DNA from: Fictibacillus arsenicus
GTDB lineage: Bacteria; Bacillota; Bacilli; Bacillales; Fictibacillaceae
Reading direction: 5' to 3'
Assembly (NCBI RefSeq): GCF_001642935.1
Contig: NZ_CP016761.1
Span: 1,798,001 to 1,862,000 of the forward strand
Length of the DNA: 64,000 nt
Below, piece after piece: positions 9,428 to 18,970 of this stretch. The notes beneath the pieces are model-generated. The model did no database searches. It was not told where the DNA came from and worked only from the letters and a program-made list of their open reading frames with translations. A program made the translations under genes and the position numbers. The stretch's first letter is position 1, and each line of letters starts with the position of its first letter.

Positions 9428-10357
9428 ATGAAGATATTATTTATGGGAACACCTGACTTTTCCGTGCCCGTACTTCGTCAGCTAGTAGAAGATGGTTATG
9501 AAGTTATTGGCGTTGTTACCCAGCCAGACAAGCCAGTAGGAAGAAAAAAAGAAATTAAGCAGACACCTGTTAAAGAAGAAGCGATCAAACATGGAATTAA
9601 AGTGTATCAACCCGTAAAGCTGCATGAAAACTATGAAGAGATTCTGGCTCTTAAACCTGATCTGATTGTTACGGCCGCTTACGGACAAATCCTGCCTAAT
9701 GCAATTTTGGAAACACCTAAATATGGATGCATCAATGTCCACGCCTCATTGCTTCCAAAATACAGAGGCGGAGCGCCGATCCATAAAAGCATAATCGACG
9801 GAAATGATAAAACCGGCATCACGATTATGTATATGGTTGAAAAATTAGACGCAGGTGATATACTTACCCAAGTTGAAGTACCGATCGAAGAAAATGACCA
9901 CGTAGGTTCTATGCATGACAAATTAAGTGCGGCGGGTGCTAAATTATTATCAGAAACTATCCCTTTGCTTGTTGAAGGAAAGATTACTCCTGTCCCCCAA
10001 AAGGAAGATGAAGTAACTTTTGCCTGGAACATAACTAGAGAACAGGAAAAGATCGATTGGACCCGATCAGGAAAAGAGATCCATAACCATATACGCGGTC
10101 TTCATCCGTGGCCAGTTGCTTATACGTTATTAAACGGCCAGCCTCTTAAAGTTTGGTGGGCGGAAAAGCAAGAAACGAGTTACTCTGCAGAACCTGGTAC
10201 TGTAATTGGCATACATGAAAATGGACTTCAGGTGGCCACCGGGGATCAGACGAGCATCATTATTACAGACTTGCAGCTTTCCGGGAAAAAGAGAATGCTC
10301 GCAAGTGATTATCTTAAAGGAGCAAGCGTACCACAAGGCTTGAAATTAGGTGAATAA
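9428..10357 (+). CDS. fmt: Methionyl-tRNA formyltransferase
   Basis: A 309-residue enzyme transferring a formyl group from 10-formyl-THF to Met-tRNA(fMet). It begins [19 protein letters not shown]. The folate and catalytic region [19 protein letters not shown] and the later [13 protein letters not shown] are diagnostic. The C-terminal tRNA-binding domain follows [12 protein letters not shown]. Packed between def and rsmB, with two bases before the next start. Confidence 0.96.
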   Translation: MKILFMGTPDFSVPVLRQLVEDGYEVIGVVTQPDKPVGRKKEIKQTPVKEEAIKHGIKVYQPVKLHENYEEILALKPDLIVTAAYGQILPNAILETPKYGCINVHASLLPKYRGGAPIHKSIIDGNDKTGITIMYMVEKLDAGDILTQVEVPIEENDHVGSMHDKLSAAGAKLLSETIPLLVEGKITPVPQKEDEVTFAWNITREQEKIDWTRSGKEIHNHIRGLHPWPVAYTLLNGQPLKVWWAEKQETSYSAEPGTVIGIHENGLQVATGDQTSIIITDLQLSGKKRMLASDYLKGASVPQGLKLGE

Positions 10358-10359
10358 AG

Positions 10360-11733
10360 TTGGAAAACAACATACGGGCAATCGCCCTGGACGTTTTAAT
10401 TAAAATCGAACAAAATCAGGCATACTCAAATTTACAGCTGAATCAGACGCTCCAAAAAGCAAATGTAAAAGAAATTGATAAAGGTCTTTTAACGAGCATT
10501 GTTTATGGTACGATCCAGCGTAAAAACACGATAGATTTTTATTTAGATCAACTGCTGAATAAACCAATAAAGAAAAAAGACCGCTGGGTTATATCGTTGC
10601 TTAGACTGTCCATTTTCCAGATGCTATACATGGACCGTGTTCCAGATCATGCAATCATTCATGAAGCTGTAGAAATCGCTAAACAAAGAGGACATCAAGG
10701 TCTTGCAGGTCTTGTAAACGGTATTCTGCGCAAATTGCAGCGTGAGGGAACAGCTGAAATGGACAAAAAAGCAGGTGCAGGTTCCGAAAAAGCGGCTTTA
10801 ACATACAGTATGCCGCAGTGGCTTTTTGACCGCTGGAGCTCTCAATTCGGAAATGAAGATGCTGAAAAAATGGCCGAATCAAATCTTTTGCCGTCTCCGG
10901 TTACAGCGAGGGTAAATACGATGCTAACGACAAGAGACGAAGTTCTTCAGCAGCTGGAGCAAGAAGGAGTTTCTGCAGAAGAAGGAGAATTGTCTCCTGA
11001 GGGTATCATAATAAAAGACGGCTATCTTCCAGGAACAGAAGTATATAATAAAGGCTTAGTTACGATTCAGGATGAAAGCTCAATGCTTGTTGCTAGAGCT
11101 GTAGCTCCATTACCTGGAGAAGTCATTCTAGATGCATGTGCTGCCCCAGGCGGCAAATCAACCCATATGGCTGAAATGATGAAAGGAAATGGAAAAGTTG
11201 TTTCTTTAGACCTTCATGCCCATAAGATAGAATTGATTAATAAACAAGCAAAGAGACTGGGTCTTGAAAATATCGAAGCCTCAGTTTTAGATGCTCGAAA
11301 AGCAGGAGAAAAATACGACTCTGCATCTTTTGATAGAGTTCTTGTTGATGCCCCTTGCAGCGGTTTTGGTGTAATCCGCAAAAAGCCGGATCTTAAATGG
11401 TCTAAAACAGAAGAAGATGTTTTAAAGCTTGCATCCATTCAAAAGGATATATTGGAATCCGCTTCTCAAATGGTGAAAGCTGGAGGTCAGCTTGTCTACA
11501 GCACTTGTACAGTAGATCAGGAAGAAAACAGTGAAGTAGCAGAATGGTTCCTTCAAAATCATCCTGAATTTGAATGGGATCCGGACTTTTCCGAAAAGAT
11601 GCCAGAAAAAGTGAAAACCTTTATAATAGAAGGACGATCAGATCTGCAAATTATGCCTCATTATTTTAATAGTGACGGCTTTTACATTGCGGCTTACAGA
11701 AAAAAGACAACAGGTGGTGAGAAACATGCTTAA
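10360..11733 (+). CDS. rsmB: 16S rRNA (cytosine-967-C5)-methyltransferase RsmB
   Basis: A 457-residue enzyme with an N-terminal NusB-like RNA-binding domain (about 1-130) and a C-terminal SAM-dependent methyltransferase domain. Motif [17 protein letters not shown], motif [17 protein letters not shown] and motif [13 protein letters not shown] carry the two cysteines typical of m5C RNA methyltransferases. The start is TTG, with AGGTG seven bases upstream inside the end of fmt. Its last eight bases overlap rlmN. Confidence 0.94.
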   Translation: MENNIRAIALDVLIKIEQNQAYSNLQLNQTLQKANVKEIDKGLLTSIVYGTIQRKNTIDFYLDQLLNKPIKKKDRWVISLLRLSIFQMLYMDRVPDHAIIHEAVEIAKQRGHQGLAGLVNGILRKLQREGTAEMDKKAGAGSEKAALTYSMPQWLFDRWSSQFGNEDAEKMAESNLLPSPVTARVNTMLTTRDEVLQQLEQEGVSAEEGELSPEGIIIKDGYLPGTEVYNKGLVTIQDESSMLVARAVAPLPGEVILDACAAPGGKSTHMAEMMKGNGKVVSLDLHAHKIELINKQAKRLGLENIEASVLDARKAGEKYDSASFDRVLVDAPCSGFGVIRKKPDLKWSKTEEDVLKLASIQKDILESASQMVKAGGQLVYSTCTVDQEENSEVAEWFLQNHPEFEWDPDFSEKMPEKVKTFIIEGRSDLQIMPHYFNSDGFYIAAYRKKTTGGEKHA

Positions 11734-12811
11734 ACCATTAACAGATAAACAGACAAAGCCTAATATTAAACCTTCTATATTCTCATTGGAGCTTCACGAA
11801 CTTGAAGCTTGGCTGACGGATATTAGAGAACCTAAATTCAGAGGCAAACAAATCTTTGAATGGCTGTATCAAAAACGTGTGTCCTCTTTTGAGGAAATGA
11901 CAAACCTTCCAATAGGTTTGCGTGAGAAGCTGGAAAAAGATTTTTATATCAAACCTTTAAAAGAAGTGATACGCCAAGAATCAGCAGATGGTACGATCAA
12001 ATTCTTATTTGAACTGCAAGATGGCTATTCCATTGAAACAGTACTTATGAGACATGAGTATGGAAACAGTATTTGTGTAACGACACAGGTTGGATGCCGA
12101 TTAGGCTGTACTTTCTGTGCTTCTACTTTGGGAGGATTAAAGCGCAATCTGCAAGCTGGCGAAATTGTTGCCCAAGTTCTTCAGGTTCAGAGAGCTTTAG
12201 ATGAAACAGAAGAAAGAGTAAGTTCTGTTGTTGTCATGGGGATCGGTGAACCGTTCGATAATTATGAAGGACTTATGTCTTTCCTTAAGATTATCAACCA
12301 TGATCTAGGGCTAAATATCGGTGCTCGCCATATCACGATTTCAACAAGTGGCGTGGTACCTTATATTTATAAATTTGCTGATGAAGGAATGCAAATTAAT
12401 TTTGCGATCTCTCTTCATGCTCCAAACACAGAAACAAGAAGCCGCCTAATGCCAGTTAACAGAATGTATCCATTAAACGAACTAATGGATTCCATTAGTT
12501 ATTATATTAAGAAGACCGGCAGACGTGTAACATTTGAATATGGTTTATTCGGAAAAGTTAACGATACAGTGGAACACGCAAATGAGCTCGCAGATCTTAT
12601 TAAAGATATTAAGTGCCATGTTAATTTAATTCCAGTAAACTATGTACCAGAAAGAGATTATGTAAGAACACCGAAAACACAAATATTTAAGTTCTTAGAG
12701 ACGTTAACCTCAAGAGGCATTAATGCCACCATCAGAAGAGAACAAGGACATGACATTGACGCAGCATGCGGTCAGCTGCGTGCGAAGGAACGTAAAGAAG
12801 AGACGAGGTGA
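11726..12811 (+). CDS. rlmN: Dual-specificity RNA methyltransferase RlmN (radical SAM)
   Basis: Methylates C2 of A2503 in 23S rRNA and A37 of some tRNAs. At 361 residues it carries the radical-SAM cysteines CRLGCTFC at 124, 128 and 131 and a catalytic cysteine near 348 ([10 protein letters not shown]). The ATG at 11726 is chosen because AGGTGGTGAG lies just upstream; longer in-frame extensions into rsmB lack a binding site. It overlaps rsmB by eight bases (ATGCTTAA) and is seven bases from prpC. Confidence 0.94.
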   Translation: MLKPLTDKQTKPNIKPSIFSLELHELEAWLTDIREPKFRGKQIFEWLYQKRVSSFEEMTNLPIGLREKLEKDFYIKPLKEVIRQESADGTIKFLFELQDGYSIETVLMRHEYGNSICVTTQVGCRLGCTFCASTLGGLKRNLQAGEIVAQVLQVQRALDETEERVSSVVVMGIGEPFDNYEGLMSFLKIINHDLGLNIGARHITISTSGVVPYIYKFADEGMQINFAISLHAPNTETRSRLMPVNRMYPLNELMDSISYYIKKTGRRVTFEYGLFGKVNDTVEHANELADLIKDIKCHVNLIPVNYVPERDYVRTPKTQIFKFLETLTSRGINATIRREQGHDIDAACGQLRAKERKEETR

Positions 12812-12818
12812 CGGGGAT

Positions 12819-13577
12819 ATGCAAATTGCCTTTCAAACTGATGTTGGAATGGTAAGGAAGCATAATGAAGACAGCGGGGAAGTGTTCACAAAGGGTGAAC
12901 ACTTTCTTGCAGTTATTGCTGATGGTATGGGCGGTCATAAAGCGGGGGATATCGCAAGTCAGGAAGCCCTTAAAGTGATTAAAGAAGCTTGGGTTCATTT
13001 TGAAGAAAACTTGGGAAATATTAAAGACTGGATTCAAAGTGTACTGAACGATACTAATAAACATATATTCCAATTTTCTCAAGTTAACCCTGAGACTAGA
13101 GGGATGGGTACAACGATTGTGGCTGCATTGGGAACGAAAAACGAGATTACAGTTGCTCATATTGGTGACAGCAGATGTTATTTATATTCAAAAGGTGAAT
13201 TGAAAAGGGTAACGGATGACCATTCACTTGTTCAGGAACTTGTGAAGTCCGGTCAGATCACAGAAGATGAAGCTGAAATTCACCCAAGACGAAACATGAT
13301 TATGAAAGCAGTTGGAACCGATGAAACCGTTGAGGCAGAATTAAACGTGATCACTTGGAATTCCGGTGATTACCTGTTGCTGTGTTCAGATGGATTATCA
13401 GACAAGGTATCATTTAAAAAAATTAAAGAAGCGTTGGATAACTCAATGGAAACCGTTGCCGATAAGGTTGAAAAATTAATAGCCTGGGCAAAAGATGCGG
13501 GTGGAGAAGATAACATAACTGCTATCCTTATTCAAAATAGTTCTGACACAGAAATAAAAGGGGAAGCAAAAGCATGA
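12819..13577 (+). CDS. prpC: PP2C-type protein phosphatase PrpC (Stp1)
   Basis: A 252-residue Mn2+-dependent phosphatase that reverses phosphorylation by PrkC, its downstream neighbour. PP2C motifs visible are TDVGMVRKHNEDS, VIADGMGGHKAGDIAS, HIGDSRCYLY, LLLCSDGLSD and AGGEDNITAIL, supplying the metal-binding aspartates. The ATG at 12819 has GAGGTG upstream; the reading frame is open further upstream inside rlmN but without a binding site. The stop overlaps the prkC ATG (ATGA). Confidence 0.95.
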   Translation: MQIAFQTDVGMVRKHNEDSGEVFTKGEHFLAVIADGMGGHKAGDIASQEALKVIKEAWVHFEENLGNIKDWIQSVLNDTNKHIFQFSQVNPETRGMGTTIVAALGTKNEITVAHIGDSRCYLYSKGELKRVTDDHSLVQELVKSGQITEDEAEIHPRRNMIMKAVGTDETVEAELNVITWNSGDYLLLCSDGLSDKVSFKKIKEALDNSMETVADKVEKLIAWAKDAGGEDNITAILIQNSSDTEIKGEAKA

Positions 13578-15544
13578 TTGGAAAAAGAGTCAGTGGCCGC
13601 TACAAACTTTTAGAAGTAATTGGTGACGGCGGAATGGCCATCGTTTATCGAGCAAAAGATTTAATTCTGGATCGGGATGTTGCTGTAAAAGTTCTTCGTT
13701 CAGAGTTTAATAAAGATGAAGATTTTATTAGAAGGTTTAAAAGGGAAGCAGAATCAGCTACAAGTCTGGACCATCCGAACATTGTAAGTATATATGATGT
13801 AGGAGAAGACGAAGAAATCTATTTTATTGTTATGGAGTACGTGCAAGGGAAGACACTTAAACAATACATAAAAGAACACGGAAAAATATCTGTAGAAGAA
13901 TCCTTGCACATCATGAAACAAATTGTTTCGGGTATGGCAGTTGCCCATGACCATGGAATTATTCATCGTGATATTAAACCGCACAATATTTTAATTACTG
14001 ATAATGGAACAGCGAAACTTACCGATTTTGGGATTGCACTGGCTATTACTTCTGCAACCATTACACATACTAATTCAATATTGGGTTCTGTTCATTATTT
14101 TTCTCCTGAACAGGCTCGGGGAGGAATTGCCAATGCAAAATCGGATATTTATTCCTTTGGTGCTGTTTTATATGAAATGGTTACAGGCAGAGTGCCTTTT
14201 GTTGGTGAATCACCGGTTTCTGTTGCTTTAAAACACCTTCAGGAAAATGTGATAGAGCCTCGGAGGCTAAATCCGGAGATTCCTCAAAGTGTTGAGAACA
14301 TAATTTTAAAAGCACTGGCAAAAAATCCTCTTAAAAGGTATGACAGTGCCCAAGAACTGTTAAATGACATGAACTCTGCGCTTCAGCCGGAACGCATGTA
14401 TGAGCAAAAATGGAATGAGGACAGTGATGAGGATGAGAAAACAAAATTCATACCTCCCATTGTTCCTCCGCCTGTTGAAGAAACACCTGTTATGAAAGAA
14501 GAAGAGAAAGCCCCCGAAAAGAAGAAAAAGAAATGGTGGCTGATTCTATTAATTACCTTTCTTTTATTAGGAGGAGCGGCAGTAGCTGCATTTACCATTT
14601 GGTCGTCCGTATTTTCTGTTCAAGAAGTCAATGTTCCAGATGTAGTTGGAGACGATTATGAGGATGCTTTTGATAAATTAAAAGCAAAAAGTCTGGATGT
14701 AAAACGCGAGGAAGTTTTTGATCCTGAAATAGAAGACGGTCATGTAATACGCCAGAACCCTTCTCCTGGAACGGCTGTGAAAGAACACGCTGTAATTACA
14801 CTGCATGTTTCAAAAGGACCTGAAAAGGAAAATATGCCTGATGTAGAAGGCTACAACATCGAATCTGCACAAGCACTTTTAAAAGATAAAGGATTCACAG
14901 ATATTGATATCAATTATGAGGAATCTGATTCAGAGCCAGAAGGGACGGTACTTACTCAAAGTCCTGACAGAGATGAGAAAGTAACTCCTGCTGAAACTAC
15001 GGTTACTTTAACCGTAAGCTCGGGTACACCAACTGTCCAAATTTCAAATCTAATCGGATTAACTCAGCAAGACGTTGAAACATTTGCAGATAATGAGGGA
15101 CTTGTAGCTGAATTTACGTCTGAGTATTCGGATACTGTAGAAAAAGGAAAAGTCATTTCCCAAGACCCGGCACCTTTTACACAAGTTGAAAAAGGAGCGA
15201 CGATTACAGTTGTTCTGTCGGATGGTCCAGATCCAAATAAAGAAGAAGATGCAGAAGAATCCGATGAAATTGGGGGAGACCGCACTACAACGGAAAATAT
15301 CGAAGTTAAGCTAAACAAAAGAGATAAGAATGAGCCTGCCCGGGTAAAAATTGTTTATTCGGACAAAAATGCAGCAAATGAAGTTTTCGTGGAAGAGGAG
15401 ATAACAGAATCAAAGGAGTATTCTCTCCCTTTGACTATTGCTGAAGGCGGTACCGCTTCTTACGTTGTTTATATCAATGATAAAGAAGCAAAGAAAGAAA
15501 CAATAAATTATGATGATATTCAGGAAGGGGACGATGGTGATTAA
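13574..15544 (+). CDS. prkC: Membrane Ser/Thr kinase with PASTA domains (PrkC)
   Basis: A 656-residue kinase. The cytoplasmic kinase domain (about 10-265) has Lys39 in DVAVKVL, the catalytic loop HRDIKPHNILI with Asp133 and DFGIALA. A lysine-rich stretch precedes one transmembrane helix (about 321-345), followed by three extracellular PASTA repeats beginning near VNVPDVVGDDYEDAFDKL, MPDVEGYNIESAQAL and ISNLIGLTQQDVETF, then an acidic C-terminal domain. PASTA domains bind muropeptides; in B. subtilis PrkC signals spore germination and stationary-phase exit. Co-encoded with its phosphatase. Confidence 0.96.
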   Translation: MIGKRVSGRYKLLEVIGDGGMAIVYRAKDLILDRDVAVKVLRSEFNKDEDFIRRFKREAESATSLDHPNIVSIYDVGEDEEIYFIVMEYVQGKTLKQYIKEHGKISVEESLHIMKQIVSGMAVAHDHGIIHRDIKPHNILITDNGTAKLTDFGIALAITSATITHTNSILGSVHYFSPEQARGGIANAKSDIYSFGAVLYEMVTGRVPFVGESPVSVALKHLQENVIEPRRLNPEIPQSVENIILKALAKNPLKRYDSAQELLNDMNSALQPERMYEQKWNEDSDEDEKTKFIPPIVPPPVEETPVMKEEEKAPEKKKKKWWLILLITFLLLGGAAVAAFTIWSSVFSVQEVNVPDVVGDDYEDAFDKLKAKSLDVKREEVFDPEIEDGHVIRQNPSPGTAVKEHAVITLHVSKGPEKENMPDVEGYNIESAQALLKDKGFTDIDINYEESDSEPEGTVLTQSPDRDEKVTPAETTVTLTVSSGTPTVQISNLIGLTQQDVETFADNEGLVAEFTSEYSDTVEKGKVISQDPAPFTQVEKGATITVVLSDGPDPNKEEDAEESDEIGGDRTTTENIEVKLNKRDKNEPARVKIVYSDKNAANEVFVEEEITESKEYSLPLTIAEGGTASYVVYINDKEAKKETINYDDIQEGDDGD

Positions 15545-15546
15545 GC

Positions 15547-16437
15547 ATGCCTGAAGGAAGAATCGTTAAAGCGCTGGCTGGTTTTTATTACGTAAAGGAA
15601 CAAGGCAAGACTGAAGTTTTCCAATGCAGGGGAAGGGGGAACTTTCGAAAGAAGAAAGTGAACCCGCTTGTTGGTGACTGGGTAGAATATGAATCCAGCA
15701 ACGTTACGGATGGCTATATTCTTGATGTGAAAGAAAGAAAAAATGAATTAGTCCGCCCACCCATCGCAAACGTAGACCAGGCCATTCTCGTTTTTTCGGC
15801 AACCGAACCTGATTTTAGCACGCTTCTCTTAGATAGGTTTCTTGTTCACATAGAGGCAAATGATATTCTGCCTGTAATCTGTATTTCTAAAATGGATCTT
15901 GTCCAGGGTACTGATGACCTTGATGAGATTCAAAAATATATAGAAACATACAAAAGATTAGGATACGATGTGTTTCCCACTTCAACAAAAACAGACGACA
16001 GCCTGGAGATGTTCTATCCGCTTTTTAAAGATAAAGTAACGGTTTTTGCTGGGCAGTCCGGTGTCGGAAAATCATCGTTATTAAATGCCATTAACCCAGA
16101 GCTCATGCTTGAAACGAACGAAATATCGAGCCACTTAGGACGGGGTAAACATACAACTCGGCATGTTGAACTCATCTTGTTTGGAAACGGTCTTGTCGCT
16201 GATACACCTGGATTCAGTTCCTTGGATTTCATGAACATTGAAGCTGAAGACTTGTCTATGTATTTTCCTGAGATGAATGAGAGACGCGGAAATTGTAAAT
16301 TCCGATGGTGTTCACATACTTCAGAACCTAAATGTGCTGTCAAACAGGGTGTCGAAGAAGGAGCAATTCCACAATTTCGATATGATCACTATGTAAGCTT
16401 TTTACAGGAAATAAAAGATCAAAAACGGAGGTACTAA
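15547..16437 (+). CDS. rsgA: Ribosome small-subunit-dependent GTPase RsgA (CpgA/YloQ)
   Basis: A 296-residue circularly permuted GTPase assisting late 30S maturation. An N-terminal OB fold (GRIVKALAGFYYV onward) precedes the G domain, in which the G4-like SKMD comes before the P-loop GQSGVGKSSLLNAI and G3 DTPGFSS. A C-terminal zinc-binding segment has Cys in CKFRWCSHTSEPKCAV. It starts two bases after prkC and ends directly against rpe (TAAATG). In B. subtilis the homologue is a PrkC substrate, consistent with the neighbourhood. Confidence 0.95.
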   Translation: MPEGRIVKALAGFYYVKEQGKTEVFQCRGRGNFRKKKVNPLVGDWVEYESSNVTDGYILDVKERKNELVRPPIANVDQAILVFSATEPDFSTLLLDRFLVHIEANDILPVICISKMDLVQGTDDLDEIQKYIETYKRLGYDVFPTSTKTDDSLEMFYPLFKDKVTVFAGQSGVGKSSLLNAINPELMLETNEISSHLGRGKHTTRHVELILFGNGLVADTPGFSSLDFMNIEAEDLSMYFPEMNERRGNCKFRWCSHTSEPKCAVKQGVEEGAIPQFRYDHYVSFLQEIKDQKRRY

Positions 16438-17085
16438 ATGGTTAAAATAGCTCCTTCCATTCTATCGGCTGACTTTTCAAAGTTAGGCGAAGAAATAAAA
16501 GCGGTTGAGATGGCCGGTGCCGATTACATTCATGTAGACGTGATGGATGGACATTTCGTACCAAATATTACGATGGGTCACCTAGTCCTTAAAGCTATAC
16601 GTCCATTGACTGAATTGCCGCTGGACGTACATCTAATGATAGAGAATCCGGATTCATATATTGAGGATTTTGCAGAGGCAGGTGCAGATATTATTACTGT
16701 CCATGTTGAAGCGGCAACTCATCTTCACAGAACGATACAACTGATTAAAGCTAAAGGTGTTAAAGCAGGCGTTGTATTAAACCCAGCTACTCCAGTTGAT
16801 GCAATAAAGCACATCATCCATGATATCGATATGGTATTGCTTATGACAGTTAACCCTGGATTTGGCGGACAGTCTTTTATCCAAAATGTTGTCCCAAAGA
16901 TCAAAGAAGTTTCTGAGCTAGTACAGACTCATGGGCTGAATGTAGAAATTGAGGTAGATGGCGGTGTTAATGCTGAAACTGCCCCTTTATGCATTGAAGC
17001 AGGTGCGAACGTTTTAGTAGCCGGTTCTGCCATATATGGGAAAAAAGATTTAAAAGATGCAATAAACTCCATTCGTGGTGTATAA
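16438..17085 (+). CDS. rpe: Ribulose-phosphate 3-epimerase
   Basis: A 215-residue TIM-barrel enzyme interconverting ribulose 5-phosphate and xylulose 5-phosphate in the pentose phosphate pathway. Signatures are [52 protein letters not shown] and [17 protein letters not shown] lies at the end of rsgA. Its stop codon overlaps the -10 of the promoter feeding the thiamine riboswitch. Confidence 0.96.
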   Translation: MVKIAPSILSADFSKLGEEIKAVEMAGADYIHVDVMDGHFVPNITMGHLVLKAIRPLTELPLDVHLMIENPDSYIEDFAEAGADIITVHVEAATHLHRTIQLIKAKGVKAGVVLNPATPVDAIKHIIHDIDMVLLMTVNPGFGGQSFIQNVVPKIKEVSELVQTHGLNVEIEVDGGVNAETAPLCIEAGANVLVAGSAIYGKKDLKDAINSIRGV

Positions 17086-17086
17086 T
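17057..17086 (+). promoter_or_regulatory. Putative promoter of the TPP riboswitch transcript
   Basis: A perfect TATAAT (17081-17086) overlaps the rpe stop, with ATGCAA 18 bases upstream (17057-17062). The predicted start near 17093 falls just before the riboswitch. Confidence 0.55.
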
Positions 17087-17108
17087 TAAGATGTCAATAA
17101 AATAAGTA

Positions 17109-17201
17109 ACCACAGGGGGAGTCCTATAAATGGGCTGAGAGGGGAGTGTACTCCCGACCCTTTGAACCTGAAGCTGGATAATGCCTGCGTAGGGATGTGG
17201 A
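17109..17201 (+). promoter_or_regulatory. TPP (thi-box) riboswitch
   Basis: The conserved TPP aptamer is recognisable from the CTGAGA block (17135-17140), ACCCTTTGAACCTG (17157-17170), and TAATGCCTGCGTAGGGA downstream. Helix P1 is formed by CCACA (17110-17114) and TGTGG (17196-17200). It should sense thiamine pyrophosphate and control the downstream thiT-thiN genes. Confidence 0.95.
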
Positions 17202-17235
17202 GTCGTACTTTTTGCATTCAGATGATATGAATCTT

Positions 17236-17270
17236 AAAGCAACCGCACTCACATGCCGGTTGCTTTTTTT
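17236..17270 (+). terminator. Riboswitch expression-platform terminator
   Basis: AAAGCAACCG (17236-17245) pairs with CGGTTGCTTT (17257-17266), followed by a T tract. It lies 35 bases after the TPP aptamer, so ligand binding would favour premature termination. Confidence 0.88.
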
Positions 17271-17278
17271 ATTTTATT

Positions 17279-17510
17279 AAAGGCTCTTTTCGTAATCTTT
17301 GTTGCTATTAGAAGACGTTGATATCCGCTCCAGGATGCTCGCTTTCCGCGGGGCGTGCGGTGAGCCCCCTAGGCTAATCAAGCCTGCCGGGGTCTCACCT
17401 GTCCCGCTACTCCCGCAGGAGTCTCGCACCTTGCGCTCCAATCAACAATTCAACGATGTTCCATTTAAAAAAACATTCAAAAGCAGCAAGCTTTTAGAAA
17501 ACAGCCTTTT
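17279..17510 (+). repeat. Dispersed MITE-like element, copy 1 (short form)
   Basis: 232 bases bounded by AAAGGCTCTTTTCGTAATC on the left and, inverted and imperfect, TTTTAGAAAACAGCCTTTT on the right. The core GCTTTCCGCGGGGCGTGCGG is shared with the other copies. It lies between the TPP riboswitch terminator and thiT, so the thiT leader must be transcribed through it. Apparent open frames inside it are repeat-derived. Confidence 0.85.
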
Positions 17511-17537
17511 CAAATCATCGATCGAGGAGGATAAAAG

Positions 17538-18107
17538 ATGAAAAACAATAACATTTTACTATTAACAGAAATTGCTATTATGGCTGCACTTTCATTGATT
17601 TTAGGACTTATAAAATTCAATGGTGTTTGGCCGCAAGGGGGTTCTGTCTCTCTTGAGATGGTGCCGATTTTTCTAATAGCATTCAGAAGGGGATTGAAAG
17701 CAGGGGTTTTTACAGGATTAGCAGTAGGATTGCTTCAATTGCTTGTAAATCCATATATCGTCCATCCTGCTCAGCTTATTTTAGATTACCCGCTTGCTTT
17801 TGCTTTAGCAGGTGTTGCAGGTGCATTTGCGCCGTCAATTACTCAAAATAAAGCAAAGAGAACTTTATTGATGCTTACAGGGATTTTTATTGGATGTGCC
17901 TTGAGACTTGCTTCACATGTATTATCGGGGGTTATTTTCTTTAGTGATTTTGCCGAAGAGATGAATGTATGGCTTTATTCAATCATGTACAACGGTTCGT
18001 TTATGGTCGTCATTTTTGGAATTACATCTCTAATCGTGATTTTTATAACTAACACTGCTCCAAGATTATTGCATGCAGCAAGAAAGGGATATCATCAGGC
18101 AGCATGA
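17538..18107 (+). CDS. thiT: Thiamine ECF transporter substrate-binding component ThiT (YuaJ)
   Basis: A 189-residue integral membrane protein of six hydrophobic segments, beginning LLLTEIAIMAALSLILGL. The thiamine-binding signature region includes NGVWPQGGSVSLEMVPIFL and NPYIVHPAQLILDYPLAF. ThiT works with the shared ECF energy-coupling module to import thiamine. The TPP riboswitch upstream and overlap with thiN support this assignment. GAGGAGG lies before the ATG. In B. subtilis the orthologue sits elsewhere; here it has joined the rpe-thiN-spoVM neighbourhood. Confidence 0.93.
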   Translation: MKNNNILLLTEIAIMAALSLILGLIKFNGVWPQGGSVSLEMVPIFLIAFRRGLKAGVFTGLAVGLLQLLVNPYIVHPAQLILDYPLAFALAGVAGAFAPSITQNKAKRTLLMLTGIFIGCALRLASHVLSGVIFFSDFAEEMNVWLYSIMYNGSFMVVIFGITSLIVIFITNTAPRLLHAARKGYHQAA

Positions 18108-18748
18108 AAATAAGAATTGTCGCCGGTGGTCCAGATCATCTGATCCCAGAACTTAAAAACTATGATTCCTCACCAGGAGATCTGTGGGTTGGCGTTGACA
18201 GAGGTACATTCATCCTTTTGCAGAAAGGGATAAAGCCTGCATATGCTTTCGGTGATTTTGATTCGGTTTCAGCAGCAGAAAAGGAGAATATACTAAAGTC
18301 AGATATTATCCTGAATGAATACCAGTCGGAAAAAGACCACACTGATATGGAATTAGCGCTTGAATGGGCAATGGATCAAAAACCAAAAGAAATACTATTA
18401 TTCGGCGCAACTGGAGGAAGACTGGATCACGAGATGATAAACATCCAGCAGCTCTATAGAACCATTTCTAGCAATGTTGAAGTTAAAGTAGTAGATCTTA
18501 AAAATGAAATCTCACTAAAGCTCCCTGGAAAATATACGATTGAAAGAGAGGATCTTTACTCCTATATTTCTTTCTTAGCTTTTCAAGGAGAAGTAAAAGG
18601 CATCACGCTAAAGGGATTCAAATATCCTTTAGAAAAAGCTTCCTTGAAGATGGGGTCTTCCCTCTGTATATCAAATGAGCTTGTAAATAAAAATGGTACT
18701 TATTCTTTCGACTCTGGCATAATATTGATGGTAAAGAGCCGTGATTAA
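18104..18748 (+). CDS. thiN: Thiamine pyrophosphokinase
   Basis: A 214-residue enzyme converting thiamine and ATP to TPP and AMP. Recognisable motifs are GVDRGTFILLQKGIKPAYAF-like substrate loop, GDFDSVS, SEKDHTDMELALEWA and FGATGGRLDHEM. It overlaps thiT by four bases (ATGA), making an uptake-plus-activation salvage pair under one TPP riboswitch. TPP, its product, would shut off its own expression. Confidence 0.95.
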   Translation: MKIRIVAGGPDHLIPELKNYDSSPGDLWVGVDRGTFILLQKGIKPAYAFGDFDSVSAAEKENILKSDIILNEYQSEKDHTDMELALEWAMDQKPKEILLFGATGGRLDHEMINIQQLYRTISSNVEVKVVDLKNEISLKLPGKYTIEREDLYSYISFLAFQGEVKGITLKGFKYPLEKASLKMGSSLCISNELVNKNGTYSFDSGIILMVKSRD

Positions 18749-18853
18749 AAAAATTACGGAAAACAGGTCCCGAGACACCTTTTTATAACACGGGGAATAA
18801 TGTATGTTAGGTTTTGCTCTTATCATTTTTTATGGGCCTGGAGGAGGGGTAAG

Positions 18854-18934
18854 ATGAAATTTTATACCATTAAACTTCCTAGATTCTTAGGGGGATTCGT
18901 ACGTGCCATCTTAGGTTCTTTTAAAAAAGGATAA
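18854..18934 (+). CDS. spoVM: Stage V sporulation protein M
   Basis: A 26-residue peptide beginning MKFYTIKLPRFLGGFVRAIL and ending GSFKKG, closely matching Bacillus SpoVM in length and sequence. SpoVM is an amphipathic helix that recognises the convex outer forespore membrane and recruits SpoIVA for coat assembly, and it inhibits FtsH. GGAGGAGGGG lies upstream of the ATG. Its place between thiN and rpmB is conserved in Bacillus. No SigmaE promoter was convincingly recognised in the 105 bases upstream. Confidence 0.96.
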   Translation: MKFYTIKLPRFLGGFVRAILGSFKKG

Positions 18935-18936
18935 CA

Positions 18937-18970
18937 AACAAAAAAAGCGCCCTGTGCGCTTTTTTTGTTT
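18937..18970 (+). terminator. Strong terminator after spoVM
   Basis: AAACAAAAAAAGCGC pairs with GCGCTTTTTTTGTTT around a five-base loop (about 18937-18970). The A tract on the left makes it potentially bidirectional. A repeat element begins at its right end. Confidence 0.9.

Noticed and set aside
17299-17541. Open frame of about 80 codons before thiT
   Set aside because: It lies within repeat copy 1; similar frames arise in other copies (for example 19060-19242, 31328-31549, 55904-56170). No binding site and no conserved protein.
18749-18853. SigmaE promoter of spoVM
   Set aside because: Expected from B. subtilis, but no pair of -35 and -10 motifs at correct spacing could be identified with confidence.
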